Shown: positions 45,494-54,782 of the stretch, one piece after another
Position numbering within the stretch: the stretch's first letter is position 1
Layout: every line of letters starts with the position of its first letter
Source: Rhodopseudomonas sp.
GTDB lineage: Bacteria; Pseudomonadota; Alphaproteobacteria; Rhizobiales; Xanthobacteraceae
Length of the DNA stretch: 64,000 nt
Direction of reading: 5' to 3'
NCBI RefSeq assembly: GCF_013377015.1
Contig: NZ_JACABA010000001.1
Coordinates: forward strand, 1,219,902 to 1,283,901
The notes under the pieces: model-generated
What the model was told of the DNA's origin: nothing
The model's database searches: none
What the model saw: only the letters and a program-made list of their open reading frames with translations
Translations under genes and position numbers: made by a program

Positions 45494-46540
45494 ATGACGA
45501 TCGAACGGGTTTTCTCCGGCGTTCAGCCGACCGGCAATCTGCACCTCGGCAACTACCTCGGCGCCATCGTGAATTTCGTCAAACTGCAGGCGACGCATAA
45601 TTGTATCTATTGCGTGGTCGACCTGCACGCCATCACCGTGCCGGTCGCGGTGTGGGGCGGCCCGAACGAATTGCGGCGCAACACCCGCGAGGTGACCGCG
45701 GCCTTCATCGCCGCCGGGATCGATCCGAAAAAGCAGATCATCTTCAACCAGAGCCAGGTCGCCGAACACGCCGAACTGGCCTGGGTGTTCAACTGCGTGG
45801 CGCGGCTCGGCTGGCTGAACCGGATGACCCAGTTCAAGGAGAAGGCCGGCAAGGACCGTGAGAACGCCTCCATTGGACTATATGATTACCCGGTACTGAT
45901 GGCCTCCGACATCCTGGTCTACCGTGCCACCCATGTGCCGGTCGGCGAGGACCAGAAGCAGCATCTCGAATTGACCCGCGACATCGCCCAGAAGTTCAAC
46001 AACGACTTCGCCGAGTCGATCGCCGCCAATGGTCACGACGGGGGCTATTTCCCGATGCCGGAGCCGGTGATCACCGGCGCCGCGACCCGGGTGATGAGTC
46101 TGCGCGACGGCACCAAGAAAATGTCGAAGTCGGATCCGTCGGATTATTCGCGGATCAACCTCACCGACGATGCCGAGGCGATCGCGCAGAAGATCCGCAA
46201 GGCCAAGACCGATCCGGAGCCGCTGCCGTCGGAGGAAAAAGGCCTCGAGACCCGTCCCGAAGCCGACAATCTGGTCGGCATCTATGCCGCGCTGGCCGAC
46301 AAGCCGAAGGCCGAGGTGCTGCGCGAATTCGGCGGCGCGCAGTTCTCCGGCTTCAAGTCCAGCCTGGTCGATCTCGCGGTCGAAAAGCTGTCGCCGCTCG
46401 CCGCCGAGATGAAGCGGCTGAGCGCCGATGCCGCCTATGTCGATGCGGTGCTGGCCGACGGCGCCGACCGCGCCCGCGTGATCGCGGCGGAAACCATGGG
46501 CGCGGTGAAGGACATCATGGGAATGGTTCGCAAGAAGTAG
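45494..46540 (+). CDS. trpS: Tryptophanyl-tRNA synthetase
   Basis: 348 residues. The class I motifs are [16 protein letters not shown] (HIGH variant HLGN) and [10 protein letters not shown] (KMSKS). [20 protein letters not shown] is also characteristic. It charges tRNA-Trp with tryptophan. ATG 45494 is chosen by family alignment ([14 protein letters not shown]). It is followed 9 bp later by a palindromic repeat, which may serve as its terminator. Confidence 0.96.
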   Translation: MTIERVFSGVQPTGNLHLGNYLGAIVNFVKLQATHNCIYCVVDLHAITVPVAVWGGPNELRRNTREVTAAFIAAGIDPKKQIIFNQSQVAEHAELAWVFNCVARLGWLNRMTQFKEKAGKDRENASIGLYDYPVLMASDILVYRATHVPVGEDQKQHLELTRDIAQKFNNDFAESIAANGHDGGYFPMPEPVITGAATRVMSLRDGTKKMSKSDPSDYSRINLTDDAEAIAQKIRKAKTDPEPLPSEEKGLETRPEADNLVGIYAALADKPKAEVLREFGGAQFSGFKSSLVDLAVEKLSPLAAEMKRLSADAAYVDAVLADGADRARVIAAETMGAVKDIMGMVRKK

Positions 46541-46549
46541 CCGCCACCG

Positions 46550-46675
46550 GTCATTCCGGGGCGCGAGCAGCGATAGCTGCGAGCGAGCCTGGAATCTCGC
46601 TCCACACGACCGGCCACATCACCTGGCGCAAGATTCCGGGTTCGCTCGGCCTGCGGCCTCGCGCCCCGGAATGAC
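46550..46675. repeat. Palindromic double-hairpin repeat, copy C
   Basis: 126 bp, ends GTCATTCCGGGG (GGTCATT at the left) and CCCCGGAATGAC. The left half folds as ATTCCGGGGCGCGAG...GCCTGGAAT, the right half as ATTCCGGGTTCGC...GCGCCCCGGAAT. It lies directly behind trpS. The same family as copies at 42563-42699 and 6469-6490. Confidence 0.85.
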
Positions 46676-46784
46676 TCACACCACACCGACGCAAGTCGGG
46701 GGCGCCTCCGCTTGTGGAGCGATGCCGTGCCGTGCCAGCATGCCGCAGTGGCGCGGGCGCGCGCGGTTCGGCATCGGGACGTGC

Positions 46785-47279
46785 ATGACCACTCAGCGGC
46801 AAAGCTACCGGCCGGGCCACCGGCCTAAATGTCTGGTGATCGTCGATGAGACCGCCGAATGGGATCGCGCGGTGTATTACGCGAGCCGCTGGGCGGTGCG
46901 GGGCGGCGGCGGCGTGGTGATGCTGCGGGTGATCGAGACGCTCGACCGGAACCAACAATGGCTTGGTGTCGCCGACGTGATGCGCGCGGAAGCGATCGAA
47001 ATCGCCGAGACCGTGCTCGATCGCGCCTCCGGCCGCGCCAACGGCATCGCCGCGATCACCCCGGAACGGGTGATCCGCGAGGGCGATCCGGTTGCCCAGA
47101 TTCTCGACGTGATCGACAAAGACGTCGACATCGCGCTCTTGGTGCTGGCGGCAGGCGACGGCCCGGAAGGCCCAGGCCCGATCATCACCACCATGGTCCG
47201 CAGCCTCGGCAGCTTCCCGATCCCGGTCACGATCGTGGCCGCCAGCCTGACCGACCAGGATATCGATGCGATGTCTTAA
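46785..47279 (+). CDS. Universal stress protein (UspA-like)
   Basis: 164 residues. It has a KCLVIVDETAEWDRAVYYASRWAVRGGGGVVMLRVIE start, then a central EGDPVAQILDVIDKDVDIALLVLAAG and a late GPGPIITTMVRSLGSFPIPVTIV. The single-domain USP fold fits; the ATP-binding G-2x-G-9x-G pattern is only partly kept. The ATG at 46785 is preferred by alignment. It is between trpS and nfuA, as in related genomes. Confidence 0.85.
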   Translation: MTTQRQSYRPGHRPKCLVIVDETAEWDRAVYYASRWAVRGGGGVVMLRVIETLDRNQQWLGVADVMRAEAIEIAETVLDRASGRANGIAAITPERVIREGDPVAQILDVIDKDVDIALLVLAAGDGPEGPGPIITTMVRSLGSFPIPVTIVAASLTDQDIDAMS

Positions 47280-47406
47280 CGCACCCCAACGGGGAGGCGA
47301 CCGCCCGACGCATGATGGCTCCCCCGCCTTGATCGTGCGTTCCGGATCGCCATCTGCTAAGGAAGCCTTACGCCCCGGCCTTGAACCGGCGACGACGGAG
47401 AAAATC

Positions 47407-47973
47407 ATGTTCATTCAGACCGAAGCCACGCCGAATCCCGCCACTCTGAAATTCATTCCCGGCCGCGTCGTGCTCGACAGCGGCACCATGGAATTTACCG
47501 ACCGCGCCACCGCCGCGCGCTCGCCACTGGCCGAGCGGCTGTTCGACGTGCCCGGCGTCACCGGCGTGTTCTACGGCTCGGATTTCGTTACCGTCACCAA
47601 AGACGACAGCGACTGGCAGCACCTGAAGCCGGCGATCCTCGGCGCTATTATGGAACACTACATGTCCGGCGTGCCGATCATGGCCGACGGCCGGGTCGAC
47701 GGCGACGAGCCGTCCGAGGACGACGAGTTCTTCAGCCCCGCCGACGCCGAGACCGTCGACATGATCAAGGACCTGATCGAGACCAGGGTCCGCCCGGCGG
47801 TCGCCAATGACGGCGGCGACATCACCTTCCGCGGCTTCAAGGACGGCATCGTCTATCTCAAGATGCAGGGGGCCTGCTCCGGCTGCCCGTCGTCGACCGC
47901 GACTCTGCAGCACGGGATCCAGAACCTGTTGAAGCATTTCGTCCCCGACGTGGTCGAAGTCCGCCCGATCTGA
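47407..47973 (+). CDS. nfuA: NifU-like iron-sulfur cluster carrier
   Basis: 188 residues. An N-terminal Nfu_N domain (MFIQTEATPNPATLKFIPGRVV, GVTGVFYGSDFVTVTK) is joined to a C-terminal NifU domain (RPAVANDGGDITFRGFKDGIVYLKMQGACSGCPSS) with the cluster-binding CxxC. The protein accepts and delivers Fe-S clusters. The Asp/Glu linker DGDEPSEDDEFFSPADAE between domains is usual. AGAAAATC precedes the ATG; GGAG at 47398-47401 is the Shine-Dalgarno. Confidence 0.94.
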   Translation: MFIQTEATPNPATLKFIPGRVVLDSGTMEFTDRATAARSPLAERLFDVPGVTGVFYGSDFVTVTKDDSDWQHLKPAILGAIMEHYMSGVPIMADGRVDGDEPSEDDEFFSPADAETVDMIKDLIETRVRPAVANDGGDITFRGFKDGIVYLKMQGACSGCPSSTATLQHGIQNLLKHFVPDVVEVRPI

Positions 47974-47998
47974 ACCACACCGCTGCCTGTCGATTGTG

Positions 47999-48014
47999 CG
48001 CTGCTAATGCAGCG
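47999..48014 (+). terminator. Small hairpin after nfuA
   Basis: CGCTGC-TAAT-GCAGCG, 26 bp past the nfuA stop. A short stem without a run of T; possible end of the nfuA message. Confidence 0.3.
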
Positions 48015-48015
48015 T

Positions 48016-48074
48016 GCAAATTTGTGCATTGCGCCAGAGGTATTTCGGAAACACTTGCCACAAATTTGCCACAA
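48016..48074. promoter_or_regulatory. Repeated CACAAATTTGC sites upstream of tsaB
   Basis: CACAAATTTGC occurs on the minus strand at 48016-48026 and on the plus strand at 48059-48069. The second copy is also inside a tandem pair TTGCCACAA (48055-48063 and 48066-48074), 11 bp apart. Such an arrangement on opposite strands in the 140-bp nfuA-tsaB gap suggests a regulator binding site. The regulator is unknown. Confidence 0.4.
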
Positions 48075-48113
48075 GGCCTGACGCGGCCTTGGCGTTGCTG
48101 CTAGACTACCCGG

Positions 48114-48812
48114 ATGTTGATCCTCGCCATCGATACCGCGCTCGACGCCTGTGCCGCCGCAGTGCTGGATACCGACGCCAACCGGCTGATCGCGCGAGAA
48201 TCCGAGCCGATGCAGCGCGGCCATGCCGAGGCGCTGATGCCGATGATCGCGCGGGTAATCACGGCCTCTGGCGTCAGCTTTGCGCAGCTTGACCGGATCG
48301 CGGTGACCACCGGCCCTGGAAGTTTCACCGGGCTTCGCGTCGGGCTGTCGGCCGCGCGCGGCATCGCGCTCGCCGCCGGCAAGCCGGCGGTCGGCTTCAC
48401 CACGCTCGCCGCCTATGCGGCGCCGCTGCTCAGCGAGCAGGGCGGCGGCCCGATCGTTTCGGCGATCGATGCGCGGCACGATCAGGTCTACTACCAGGTG
48501 GTCGCCGGCGACGGCACCAGTATGGTGGGGCCACGAGTTGCACCGATCGAGGAGGCGCTCTCCAGGGCTTGCGTCGGCGCGCCGCGACTGGTCGGAAATG
48601 CGGCGCAGATTCTGGCCGACCGCTGGCCGGTCGAGGCCGAACCACCGATGCTGGTCGACGCCCAGCCGGCGCCGGATATCGCCTGGGTGGCTTGGCTCGG
48701 CGCTGCGGTAAACCCGGACACGGCGCCGGCGCGGCCGTATTACTTGCGTCCGCCTGATGCCAAGCCGCAGGCCGACCCATTGCGGCGATCGCCGCAGCCA
48801 GCCGCGGGATAG
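48114..48812 (+). CDS. tsaB: tRNA threonylcarbamoyladenosine biosynthesis protein TsaB
   Basis: 232 residues. The ASKHA-like fold starts MLILAIDTALDACAAAVLD. Family motifs are GHAEALMPMI, TTGPGSFTGLRVGLSAARGIALA and SAIDARHDQVYYQV. It works with TsaD and TsaE to make t6A37 in tRNAs reading ANN codons. It is followed by rimI (11 bp), the common pairing. The 3' tail is Pro-rich. Confidence 0.93.
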   Translation: MLILAIDTALDACAAAVLDTDANRLIARESEPMQRGHAEALMPMIARVITASGVSFAQLDRIAVTTGPGSFTGLRVGLSAARGIALAAGKPAVGFTTLAAYAAPLLSEQGGGPIVSAIDARHDQVYYQVVAGDGTSMVGPRVAPIEEALSRACVGAPRLVGNAAQILADRWPVEAEPPMLVDAQPAPDIAWVAWLGAAVNPDTAPARPYYLRPPDAKPQADPLRRSPQPAAG

Positions 48813-48822
48813 TGCATCGCTC

Positions 48823-49308
48823 ATGATGGACTGGCTTTCAGAATTTTGGGGCTACGCCGAGGCGCAGGTCGAGGGCGCGACGCTGCGCGACACCTCGACG
48901 CTGGCGCAACTACACGGCGCCTCGTTCCACCGCGGCTGGGACGAGGAAGAGTTCGAGGACATGCTGAGCCAGCGCAACACGCTGGTGCATCGGCTGCGCG
49001 TCGGTCGCAAGATCGTCGGCTTCGTGGCGTCGCGGATGGCGGCCGATGAAGCCGAGATCCTGTCGATCGCGCTGGCGTCCAGCCATCGCGGCCGCGGGCT
49101 GTCGCGTGATTTGCTGCTGACGCATCTCGGCCATCTTGCCGGCCGCGGCATCGTCAAGGTATTCTTGGAAGTCGAGGAAAACAATCAGGCGGCGCTACGG
49201 CTATATACCTGGGCCGGATTCGTCGTCGTTGGGCGCCGCGAGCGCTATTACCGGCAACCGGACGGCGAACAATTGAACGCATTGCTAATGCGTCGCGACT
49301 TGTCCTAG
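48823..49308 (+). CDS. rimI: Ribosomal protein S18-alanine N-acetyltransferase
   Basis: 161 residues. The GNAT fold has ILSIALASSHRGRGLSRDLLLTHLGHL (RGRGLS acetyl-CoA loop) and VFLEVEENNQAALRLYTWAGFVVVGRRERYY, the RimI signature. ATG 48823 (MMDWLSEFWG) is chosen; ATG 48826 is the next codon. It lies between tsaB and fur, as is usual in alphaproteobacteria. Confidence 0.92.
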   Translation: MMDWLSEFWGYAEAQVEGATLRDTSTLAQLHGASFHRGWDEEEFEDMLSQRNTLVHRLRVGRKIVGFVASRMAADEAEILSIALASSHRGRGLSRDLLLTHLGHLAGRGIVKVFLEVEENNQAALRLYTWAGFVVVGRRERYYRQPDGEQLNALLMRRDLS

Positions 49309-49375
49309 CCCCAATGGGGTGGCAGAACACATCGCATTGTCGCAAGCCCATTCTCCCATCACGATGTTGAACGCC

Positions 49376-49807
49376 ATGTCCGAGCTCAAGGCCACCGAAA
49401 TCGAAGCACGCTGTGCCGCCACCGGCATGCGCATGACCGAGCAACGACGCGTGATCGCGCGGGTGCTGGCGGAAGCGGCGGATCATCCCGACGTCGAGGA
49501 ATTGTACCGCCGCTGCGTCGCGGTCGACGACAAGATCTCGATCTCGACGGTGTATCGCACCGTCAAGCTGTTCGAGGACGCCGGTATCATCGAGCGGCAC
49601 GATTTCCGCGAGGGCCGCGCCCGCTACGAACAGATGCGCGATAGCCATCACGATCACCTGATCAATCTGCGCGACGGCAAGGTGATCGAATTCACCAACG
49701 AGGAGATCGAGAAGCTGCAGGCCGAGATCGCCCGCAGGCTCGGCTACAAGCTGGTCGATCACCGTCTCGAGCTGTACTGCGTGCCGCTGGAAGACGACAA
49801 ATCCTGA
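49376..49807 (+). CDS. fur: Fur-family metalloregulator (Fur/Mur type)
   Basis: 143 residues from ATG 49376 (an ATG at 49364 and a GTG at 49319 are alternatives). The DNA-binding half is CAATGMRMTEQRRVIARVLAEAADHPDVEELYRRC...STVYRTVKLFEDAGIIERHDF. The dimer/metal half has HHDHLI and ends with VDHRLELYCVPL. The C-terminal CxxC zinc sites of E. coli Fur are absent, as in rhizobial Fur/Mur. It may respond to iron or manganese. The stop TGA (49805) overlaps the presumed CTG start of the next gene. Confidence 0.9.
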   Translation: MSELKATEIEARCAATGMRMTEQRRVIARVLAEAADHPDVEELYRRCVAVDDKISISTVYRTVKLFEDAGIIERHDFREGRARYEQMRDSHHDHLINLRDGKVIEFTNEEIEKLQAEIARRLGYKLVDHRLELYCVPLEDDKS

Positions 49808-50499
49808 ACTCGCAGATCCCGAGCGCGCGCGTCGATCTGGTCATCTTCGACTGCGACGGCGTGCTGGTCGATAGCGAAATCATCTCCTGCCGCGTCCACG
49901 CCGAGACGTTGACCCGCCACGGCTATCCGATCAGCGCCGAACAGGTCGCCGCACGATTCCTCGGCCGTTCAGGGCGAGAGGCGCGCCGCGAAATCGAAGC
50001 CGAGCTGGGCCGCGCTTTCAGCGACGATCTCGAAGTCGAGCTCAAGGACGAGCTGTATCGCAGCTTTGCCGCGACGCTGCAGCCGATCACTTTCATCGCA
50101 GAGGCGCTCGATGCGATCGCGCAGCCGGTCTGCGTCGCTTCTAGCGGTTCGCAGGAGCGAATCAAAATCGCGCTGACTCGGGTCGGGCTGTACGAGCGAT
50201 TTGCGCCGCATCTATTTTCCGCCGAGCACGTGCGCCACGGCAAGCCGGCACCGGATCTGTTCCTGTTCGCCGCCGAGCAAATGCACGTTGCACCGGCGCG
50301 CTGCGTGGTGATCGAGGACAGTGTCCCCGGCGTGATCGGCGCCGCCGCCGCCGGCATGACGGTGCTCGGTTATCACGGCGGCAGCCATTGCCAGCCCGAT
50401 ACCGCGGCGGCGCTGCGTGCCGCCGGCGCCGCGGCGAGCTTCGATGATATGCGGCAACTGCCTGCAATGATTGAGCAAATCCAGCGCGAGCCGGCCTGA
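49804..50499 (+). CDS. HAD-superfamily hydrolase (beta-phosphoglucomutase-like), CTG start
   Basis: 231 residues if translated from CTG at 49804. The catalytic DxD motif is [16 protein letters not shown]. It is followed by the helical cap, then [19 protein letters not shown] (motif II), [12 protein letters not shown] (motif III Lys) and [18 protein letters not shown] (motif IV). The first canonical start in frame, GTG at 49861, would cut off both catalytic Asp, so it cannot be the true start. No ATG, GTG or TTG lies between the upstream stop region and the DxD. CTG 49804 has GGAAG (49789-49793) at usable distance and overlaps the fur stop (CTGA). The substrate is a sugar phosphate or similar. 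The gene sits between fur and miaB. Confidence 0.85.
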   Translation: MNSQIPSARVDLVIFDCDGVLVDSEIISCRVHAETLTRHGYPISAEQVAARFLGRSGREARREIEAELGRAFSDDLEVELKDELYRSFAATLQPITFIAEALDAIAQPVCVASSGSQERIKIALTRVGLYERFAPHLFSAEHVRHGKPAPDLFLFAAEQMHVAPARCVVIEDSVPGVIGAAAAGMTVLGYHGGSHCQPDTAAALRAAGAAASFDDMRQLPAMIEQIQREPA

Positions 50500-50605
50500 A
50501 GGAGCGGTCCGGCAGTTCCGGCGAGATGCTGGATTTCCCGGGCCTAACCCTGTAATTCAGCACCGCGCCGTATCGACGCCGCTTTATCACGCCATTGTGG
50601 GTTCC

Positions 50606-52006
50606 ATGGATCAGCCGCGCAAGCTGCACATCAAGTCATTTGGCTGTCAGATGAATGTCTATGATGCGCAGCGCATGGTGGACGTGCTGACGTCGCAAGG
50701 CTTTGTCGAGACCGCAAGCGCGGATGATGCTGACCTGGTGATTCTCAACACCTGCCACATCCGCGAAAAGGCGTCGGAGAAAGTCTACTCCGAACTCGGT
50801 CGGCTGCGCGTCGCCAAGGACGAGGCCGCCCGCGACGGCCGCCGGGTCGAGATCGTCGTCGCCGGCTGCGTGGCCCAGGCCGAAGGCCAGGAGATCATTC
50901 GCCGCCAGCCCGCGGTCGATGTCGTGGTCGGCCCGCAAAGCTATCACCATCTGCCGCAACTGCTGGCGCATGCGAAGACCCACGGCCGCGCGCTGGAGAC
51001 CGAGTTTCCGGTCGAGGACAAGTTTGGCTTCCTGCCCGAGCCGTCGCGCGACGCGATCCGCGCCCGCGGCATTTCATCCTTCGTCACCGTGCAGGAGGGC
51101 TGTGACAAGTTCTGCACCTTCTGCGTGGTACCCTATACCCGCGGCGCCGAGGTCTCGCGCCCGGTGACGAAGATCGTCGACGATGTGAAGCGGCTTGCCG
51201 ATAATGGCGTTCGCGAAATCACCCTGATCGGCCAGAACGTCAATGCCTATCATGGCGACGGGCCGGACGGACGGCCCTGGCCGCTCGGCCGCCTGCTTGG
51301 CCATCTGGCCACGATTCCCGGCATCGTGCGGCTGCGCTATTCGACCAGCCATCCGCTCGACGTCGATGATTCGCTGATCGAGGCGCACCGCGATTTGCCG
51401 GCGCTGATGCCGTTTGTGCACCTGCCGGTTCAGTCCGGTTCGGACCGGGTTTTGGCGGCGATGAACCGCAAGCATAGTGCCGACGATTATCGCAGGGCCG
51501 TCGAGCGATTCCGCAAGGCGCGGCAAGACATTGCTTTTTCTTCGGATTTCATCGTGGGCTTCCCTGGGGAGAGCGAGCAAGATTTTGCCGCGACGCTCGC
51601 GCTGGTCACACAAATCAGCTACGCTGGGGCATATTCGTTCAAGTATTCGCCGCGGCCCGGCACCCCGGCGGCGGAGATTCGGGAGACGGTGTCAGCGGCG
51701 GTGATGGACGAGCGATTGGGGCGGCTCCAGCAGTTGATCGACAGTCAGCAATCGGCCTTCAATTTGGCTGCGATTGGAACCACGGTCGACGTGCTTTTCG
51801 AGCGCGCCGCGCGTAATGAAGGCCAGATCGTCGGCCGTACCGCCTACCTGCAGCCCGCGCATGTCATGGCGCCGCCGGACATCATCGGTCGGGTGCTGCC
51901 GGTCAGAATCGAAAACCTCGAGCGCTATAGTCTGCTGGGAACGCTCGACGCCCCGCAGACCGGTCCGGAATCGCCAGCGCCATCCGCAATGTCCACGGGA
52001 GCCTGA
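50606..52006 (+). CDS. miaB: tRNA-2-methylthio-N6-dimethylallyladenosine synthase MiaB
   Basis: 466 residues. The UPF0004 domain starts [19 protein letters not shown], with further cluster Cys in [10 protein letters not shown] and [11 protein letters not shown]. The radical-SAM cluster motif is [16 protein letters not shown] (CxxxCxxC). A C-terminal TRAM domain follows ([16 protein letters not shown]). It adds the methylthio group at A37 of tRNAs. ATG 50606 ([10 protein letters not shown]) is used. phoH starts 4 bp after its stop, so they are coupled. Confidence 0.96.
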   Translation: MDQPRKLHIKSFGCQMNVYDAQRMVDVLTSQGFVETASADDADLVILNTCHIREKASEKVYSELGRLRVAKDEAARDGRRVEIVVAGCVAQAEGQEIIRRQPAVDVVVGPQSYHHLPQLLAHAKTHGRALETEFPVEDKFGFLPEPSRDAIRARGISSFVTVQEGCDKFCTFCVVPYTRGAEVSRPVTKIVDDVKRLADNGVREITLIGQNVNAYHGDGPDGRPWPLGRLLGHLATIPGIVRLRYSTSHPLDVDDSLIEAHRDLPALMPFVHLPVQSGSDRVLAAMNRKHSADDYRRAVERFRKARQDIAFSSDFIVGFPGESEQDFAATLALVTQISYAGAYSFKYSPRPGTPAAEIRETVSAAVMDERLGRLQQLIDSQQSAFNLAAIGTTVDVLFERAARNEGQIVGRTAYLQPAHVMAPPDIIGRVLPVRIENLERYSLLGTLDAPQTGPESPAPSAMSTGA

Positions 52007-52010
52007 ACCC

Positions 52011-53069
52011 TTGCCACCAAAAAGCGCAACGGATTCGCCTTCGCTCGCTCCCCGCCGCAAACTCGACCGCGACAGCCAGACCCCGCCCGAGACTCAAGTT
52101 GTCGTCGCCTTCGACGACAATCGCGCCGCCTCGGCGCTGGTCGGCCCCTATGGACAGAACCTCGCGCTGATCGAACGCAGGCTCGCGGTGGTGGTGGATT
52201 CCCGCGGCAATCACATCACCATCGCCGGCTCCCGCGAGGGCTGTGACGCCGCGCGGCGAGTGCTGGAGACGCTCTATGGCCAGGCGGTCGAGGGCAGTGA
52301 TCTGGCGCAAGGCGACGTCGAGGGCGCGATCCGCGCCGTGATCGCGCAGGGCTCATTGTTCGAATTCGACGCCAAGAGCGCGGCCTCGGCGTTCGAAGCG
52401 ATCAACCTGCGCAAGCGTCCGGTACGCGCCCGCACGGCGGCGCAGGACAGCTACATTCGCGCGCTGAAGCGCCACGAGCTGGTGTTCGGCATCGGTCCGG
52501 CCGGAACCGGCAAGACCTGGCTCGCAGTGGCGCAGGCGGCGCAATTGTTTGAACGCAAGGAAGTCGACCGCATCATCCTGTCTCGTCCGGCGGTGGAAGC
52601 CGGCGAACGGCTCGGATTCCTGCCCGGCGACCTGCGCGAAAAAGTCGATCCTTATTTGCGCCCGATCTATGATGCTTTGTACGATCTGATGGATTCGCGG
52701 ATCGTGGAGCGCGCGCTGCAGACCGGCGAGATCGAGATCGCGCCACTGGCTTTCATGCGCGGCCGCACCCTGACCAATGCCGCGATCATCCTCGACGAAG
52801 CGCAGAATACCACCTCGATGCAGATGAAGATGTTTCTGACCAGGCTCGGAGAGAACAGCCGGATGATCATCACCGGCGATCCGAGCCAGGTCGATTTGCC
52901 CCCCGGTCAAACCTCGGGCCTCGCCGAAGCCGTCAGGCTGCTCGACGGCGTCGAGGGCATCGCGCAGGTTCGATTCACCGCCGACGACGTGATCCGCCAC
53001 GAACTGGTGGCGCGGATCGTCGCCGCTTACGAGGGATTGCCGCAGAAGCCGGCAACCGGCCGGCCTTGA
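52011..53069 (+). CDS. ybeZ: PhoH-family ATPase (YbeZ)
   Basis: 352 residues from a TTG start at 52011, with GGAG nine to ten bases upstream. It has a KH-like N-terminal part (LVGPYGQNLALIERRLAVVVDSRGNHITIAG) and the ATPase with Walker A GIGPAGTGKT, Walker B IILDEAQNTT and GDPSQVDLP. It probably works with YbeY in rRNA maturation or RNA quality control. Its stop and the next gene are close (ybeY start 68 bp later), forming miaB-phoH-ybeY-corC-lnt. Confidence 0.92.
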   Translation: MPPKSATDSPSLAPRRKLDRDSQTPPETQVVVAFDDNRAASALVGPYGQNLALIERRLAVVVDSRGNHITIAGSREGCDAARRVLETLYGQAVEGSDLAQGDVEGAIRAVIAQGSLFEFDAKSAASAFEAINLRKRPVRARTAAQDSYIRALKRHELVFGIGPAGTGKTWLAVAQAAQLFERKEVDRIILSRPAVEAGERLGFLPGDLREKVDPYLRPIYDALYDLMDSRIVERALQTGEIEIAPLAFMRGRTLTNAAIILDEAQNTTSMQMKMFLTRLGENSRMIITGDPSQVDLPPGQTSGLAEAVRLLDGVEGIAQVRFTADDVIRHELVARIVAAYEGLPQKPATGRP

Positions 53070-53137
53070 CCCACACCACACGCTCTGGGAGCGGCTGCGA
53101 CCAATTCGGGCCGGCTCCGGAAAGTAGTTTCGGACCA

Positions 53138-53647
53138 ATGCAGCGCTTCGCTCTTCCCGCAACGGAAGTCCTCATCGTCGCCGAATGTTGGCAGGCCGAG
53201 CCCGAGGCCGAAGCAACGGTGCTGCGCGCCATCGCCGCCGCCGCCGAGACGGTCGATGCCGACACCGGCGACGCCGAACTCGCGATAATGCTGACCGATG
53301 ATTCCGGAATCCGCACCCTGAACGCCAACTGGCGCGGCATCGACAAGCCGACCAATGTGCTGTCGTTTCCGGCGTTGCAGCCGCCGGGCGGGATAGAACC
53401 GGACGACGCGCCGCGGATGCTCGGCGACATCGCCATCGCCTTTGAGACAGTGCGGCGCGAGGCCGACGACGAACAAAAGCCGTTCGTCAACCATCTGAGC
53501 CATTTGGCGGTCCATGGCTTCCTGCATCTGGTCGGCTACGATCACGAAACAGAAGCCGAGGCCGAGGCGATGGAAAACGTCGAGCGCCAAATTCTCGCCG
53601 GGCTCGGCATTCCTGATCCTTATGCGGATCAGGATCGGGTGAGCTGA
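53138..53647 (+). CDS. ybeY: Endoribonuclease YbeY
   Basis: 169 residues from ATG 53138; a TTG at 53066 would add 24 residues overlapping phoH and is less likely. The metal-binding motif HGFLHLVGYDH (H3 type HGxLHLxGYDH) lies near 145, preceded by DKPTNVLSFP. It processes 16S rRNA and checks 70S ribosomes. corC starts 1 bp after the stop. Confidence 0.94.
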   Translation: MQRFALPATEVLIVAECWQAEPEAEATVLRAIAAAAETVDADTGDAELAIMLTDDSGIRTLNANWRGIDKPTNVLSFPALQPPGGIEPDDAPRMLGDIAIAFETVRREADDEQKPFVNHLSHLAVHGFLHLVGYDHETEAEAEAMENVERQILAGLGIPDPYADQDRVS

Positions 53648-53648
53648 C

Positions 53649-54782
53649 ATGCCTGACGGCGACCCAGCCCAGACCCCGGACACCGCGCACGGCCAGGCCA
53701 ACCTGCCGGCGGTGGTGCATCAGGGCGAGCTGCTGCGCCCGGCCGGCGAGAACTGGCTGATCCGCGCGATTCGCTCGCTGTTCGGCTGGAAGCCCGGTTC
53801 GGTGCGCGACGACCTGCAGGTGGTGCTCGACGCCAGCCCGCCCGACGACACCGGCTTTTCGGCGATCGAGCGCACCATGCTGCGCAACATCCTCAGCCTG
53901 CACGAGCGGCGAATCGCCGACGTGATGGTGCATCGCGCCGACATCGTCGCGGTGAAGCAGGACATCACGGTCGGCGAATTGATGAGCCTGTTCGAAAGCG
54001 CGGCGCATTCGCGCCTGGTCGTCTACAACGAGACCCTCGACGATCCGGTCGGCATCGTCCACATCCGCGACCTGCTCGCTTTCATGACCGCGCGGGCGCG
54101 CGACGAAGTCCCCAGCAAGGCCAAGCGCAAGAAGCCGTCGCCCGCCGGGCTCGATCTGCGCGCCATCGATCTCAAGCAGCCGCTGGTCGACAGCGGTATC
54201 ATCCGCAAATTGCTTTACGTGCCGCCGTCGATGCGGGCGATCGATTTGCTGGCGCAGATGCAGGCCGCGCGGATTCATCTGGCTCTGGTGGTCGACGAAT
54301 ACGGCGGCACCGACGGACTGGTCTCGATCGAGGACATCGTCGAGCAGATCGTCGGCGAGATCGACGACGAGCACGACAGCGCCGAGCCGCCGTCGATCGT
54401 GCGGCAGGCCGACAATTCCTTCATCGCCGATGCCCGCGCCAGCCTCGAGGACGTCCGCTCGGTGATCGGAGAGGAGTTCGTCACCGGCGAGGCCGGCGAA
54501 GAAGTCGAGACGCTCGGCGGCTATCTGGTCACTCATGTCGGGCGCCTGCCGGTCCGCGGCGAGGTGATCTCCGGTCCCGGCAATTTCGAGATCGAGGTGC
54601 TCGACGCCGACCCTCGACGGGTCAAGCGGTTGCGGATCGGAATCCGCAAGGAACGCCCCGTGGCGCGGCCGCGGGAACCGCGTCGGCGCGAATCGCCGAC
54701 CGACGGCGCCTCGCCCCAGACCAACGACAACGCCAATCCGGCAAATCCAGCGGCACCCGGCGAAGGAGCCGGTTCGTCGTGA
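53649..54782 (+). CDS. corC: CorC/HlyC-type CBS-domain protein
   Basis: 377 residues. A disordered start leads to two CBS domains, about 95-155 (RIADVMVHRADIVAVKQDITVGELMSLFESAAHSRLVVYNETLDD) and 185-245 (PSMRAIDLLAQMQAARIHLALVVDEYGGTDGLVSIEDIVEQIVGEI). The CorC_HlyC transporter-associated domain covers about 260-335. It lacks the DUF21 membrane part, matching CorC. The tail is basic and Pro-rich. Its stop overlaps the lnt GTG (GTGA). A role in ion homeostasis is likely, less certain than for its neighbours. Confidence 0.9.
   Translation: MPDGDPAQTPDTAHGQANLPAVVHQGELLRPAGENWLIRAIRSLFGWKPGSVRDDLQVVLDASPPDDTGFSAIERTMLRNILSLHERRIADVMVHRADIVAVKQDITVGELMSLFESAAHSRLVVYNETLDDPVGIVHIRDLLAFMTARARDEVPSKAKRKKPSPAGLDLRAIDLKQPLVDSGIIRKLLYVPPSMRAIDLLAQMQAARIHLALVVDEYGGTDGLVSIEDIVEQIVGEIDDEHDSAEPPSIVRQADNSFIADARASLEDVRSVIGEEFVTGEAGEEVETLGGYLVTHVGRLPVRGEVISGPGNFEIEVLDADPRRVKRLRIGIRKERPVARPREPRRRESPTDGASPQTNDNANPANPAAPGEGAGSS

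Noticed and set aside
50471..50605. Upstream extension of miaB by 45 codons
   Set aside because: It overlaps the end of the HAD gene and lacks MiaB family similarity; ATG 50606 begins the conserved [12 protein letters not shown] block.
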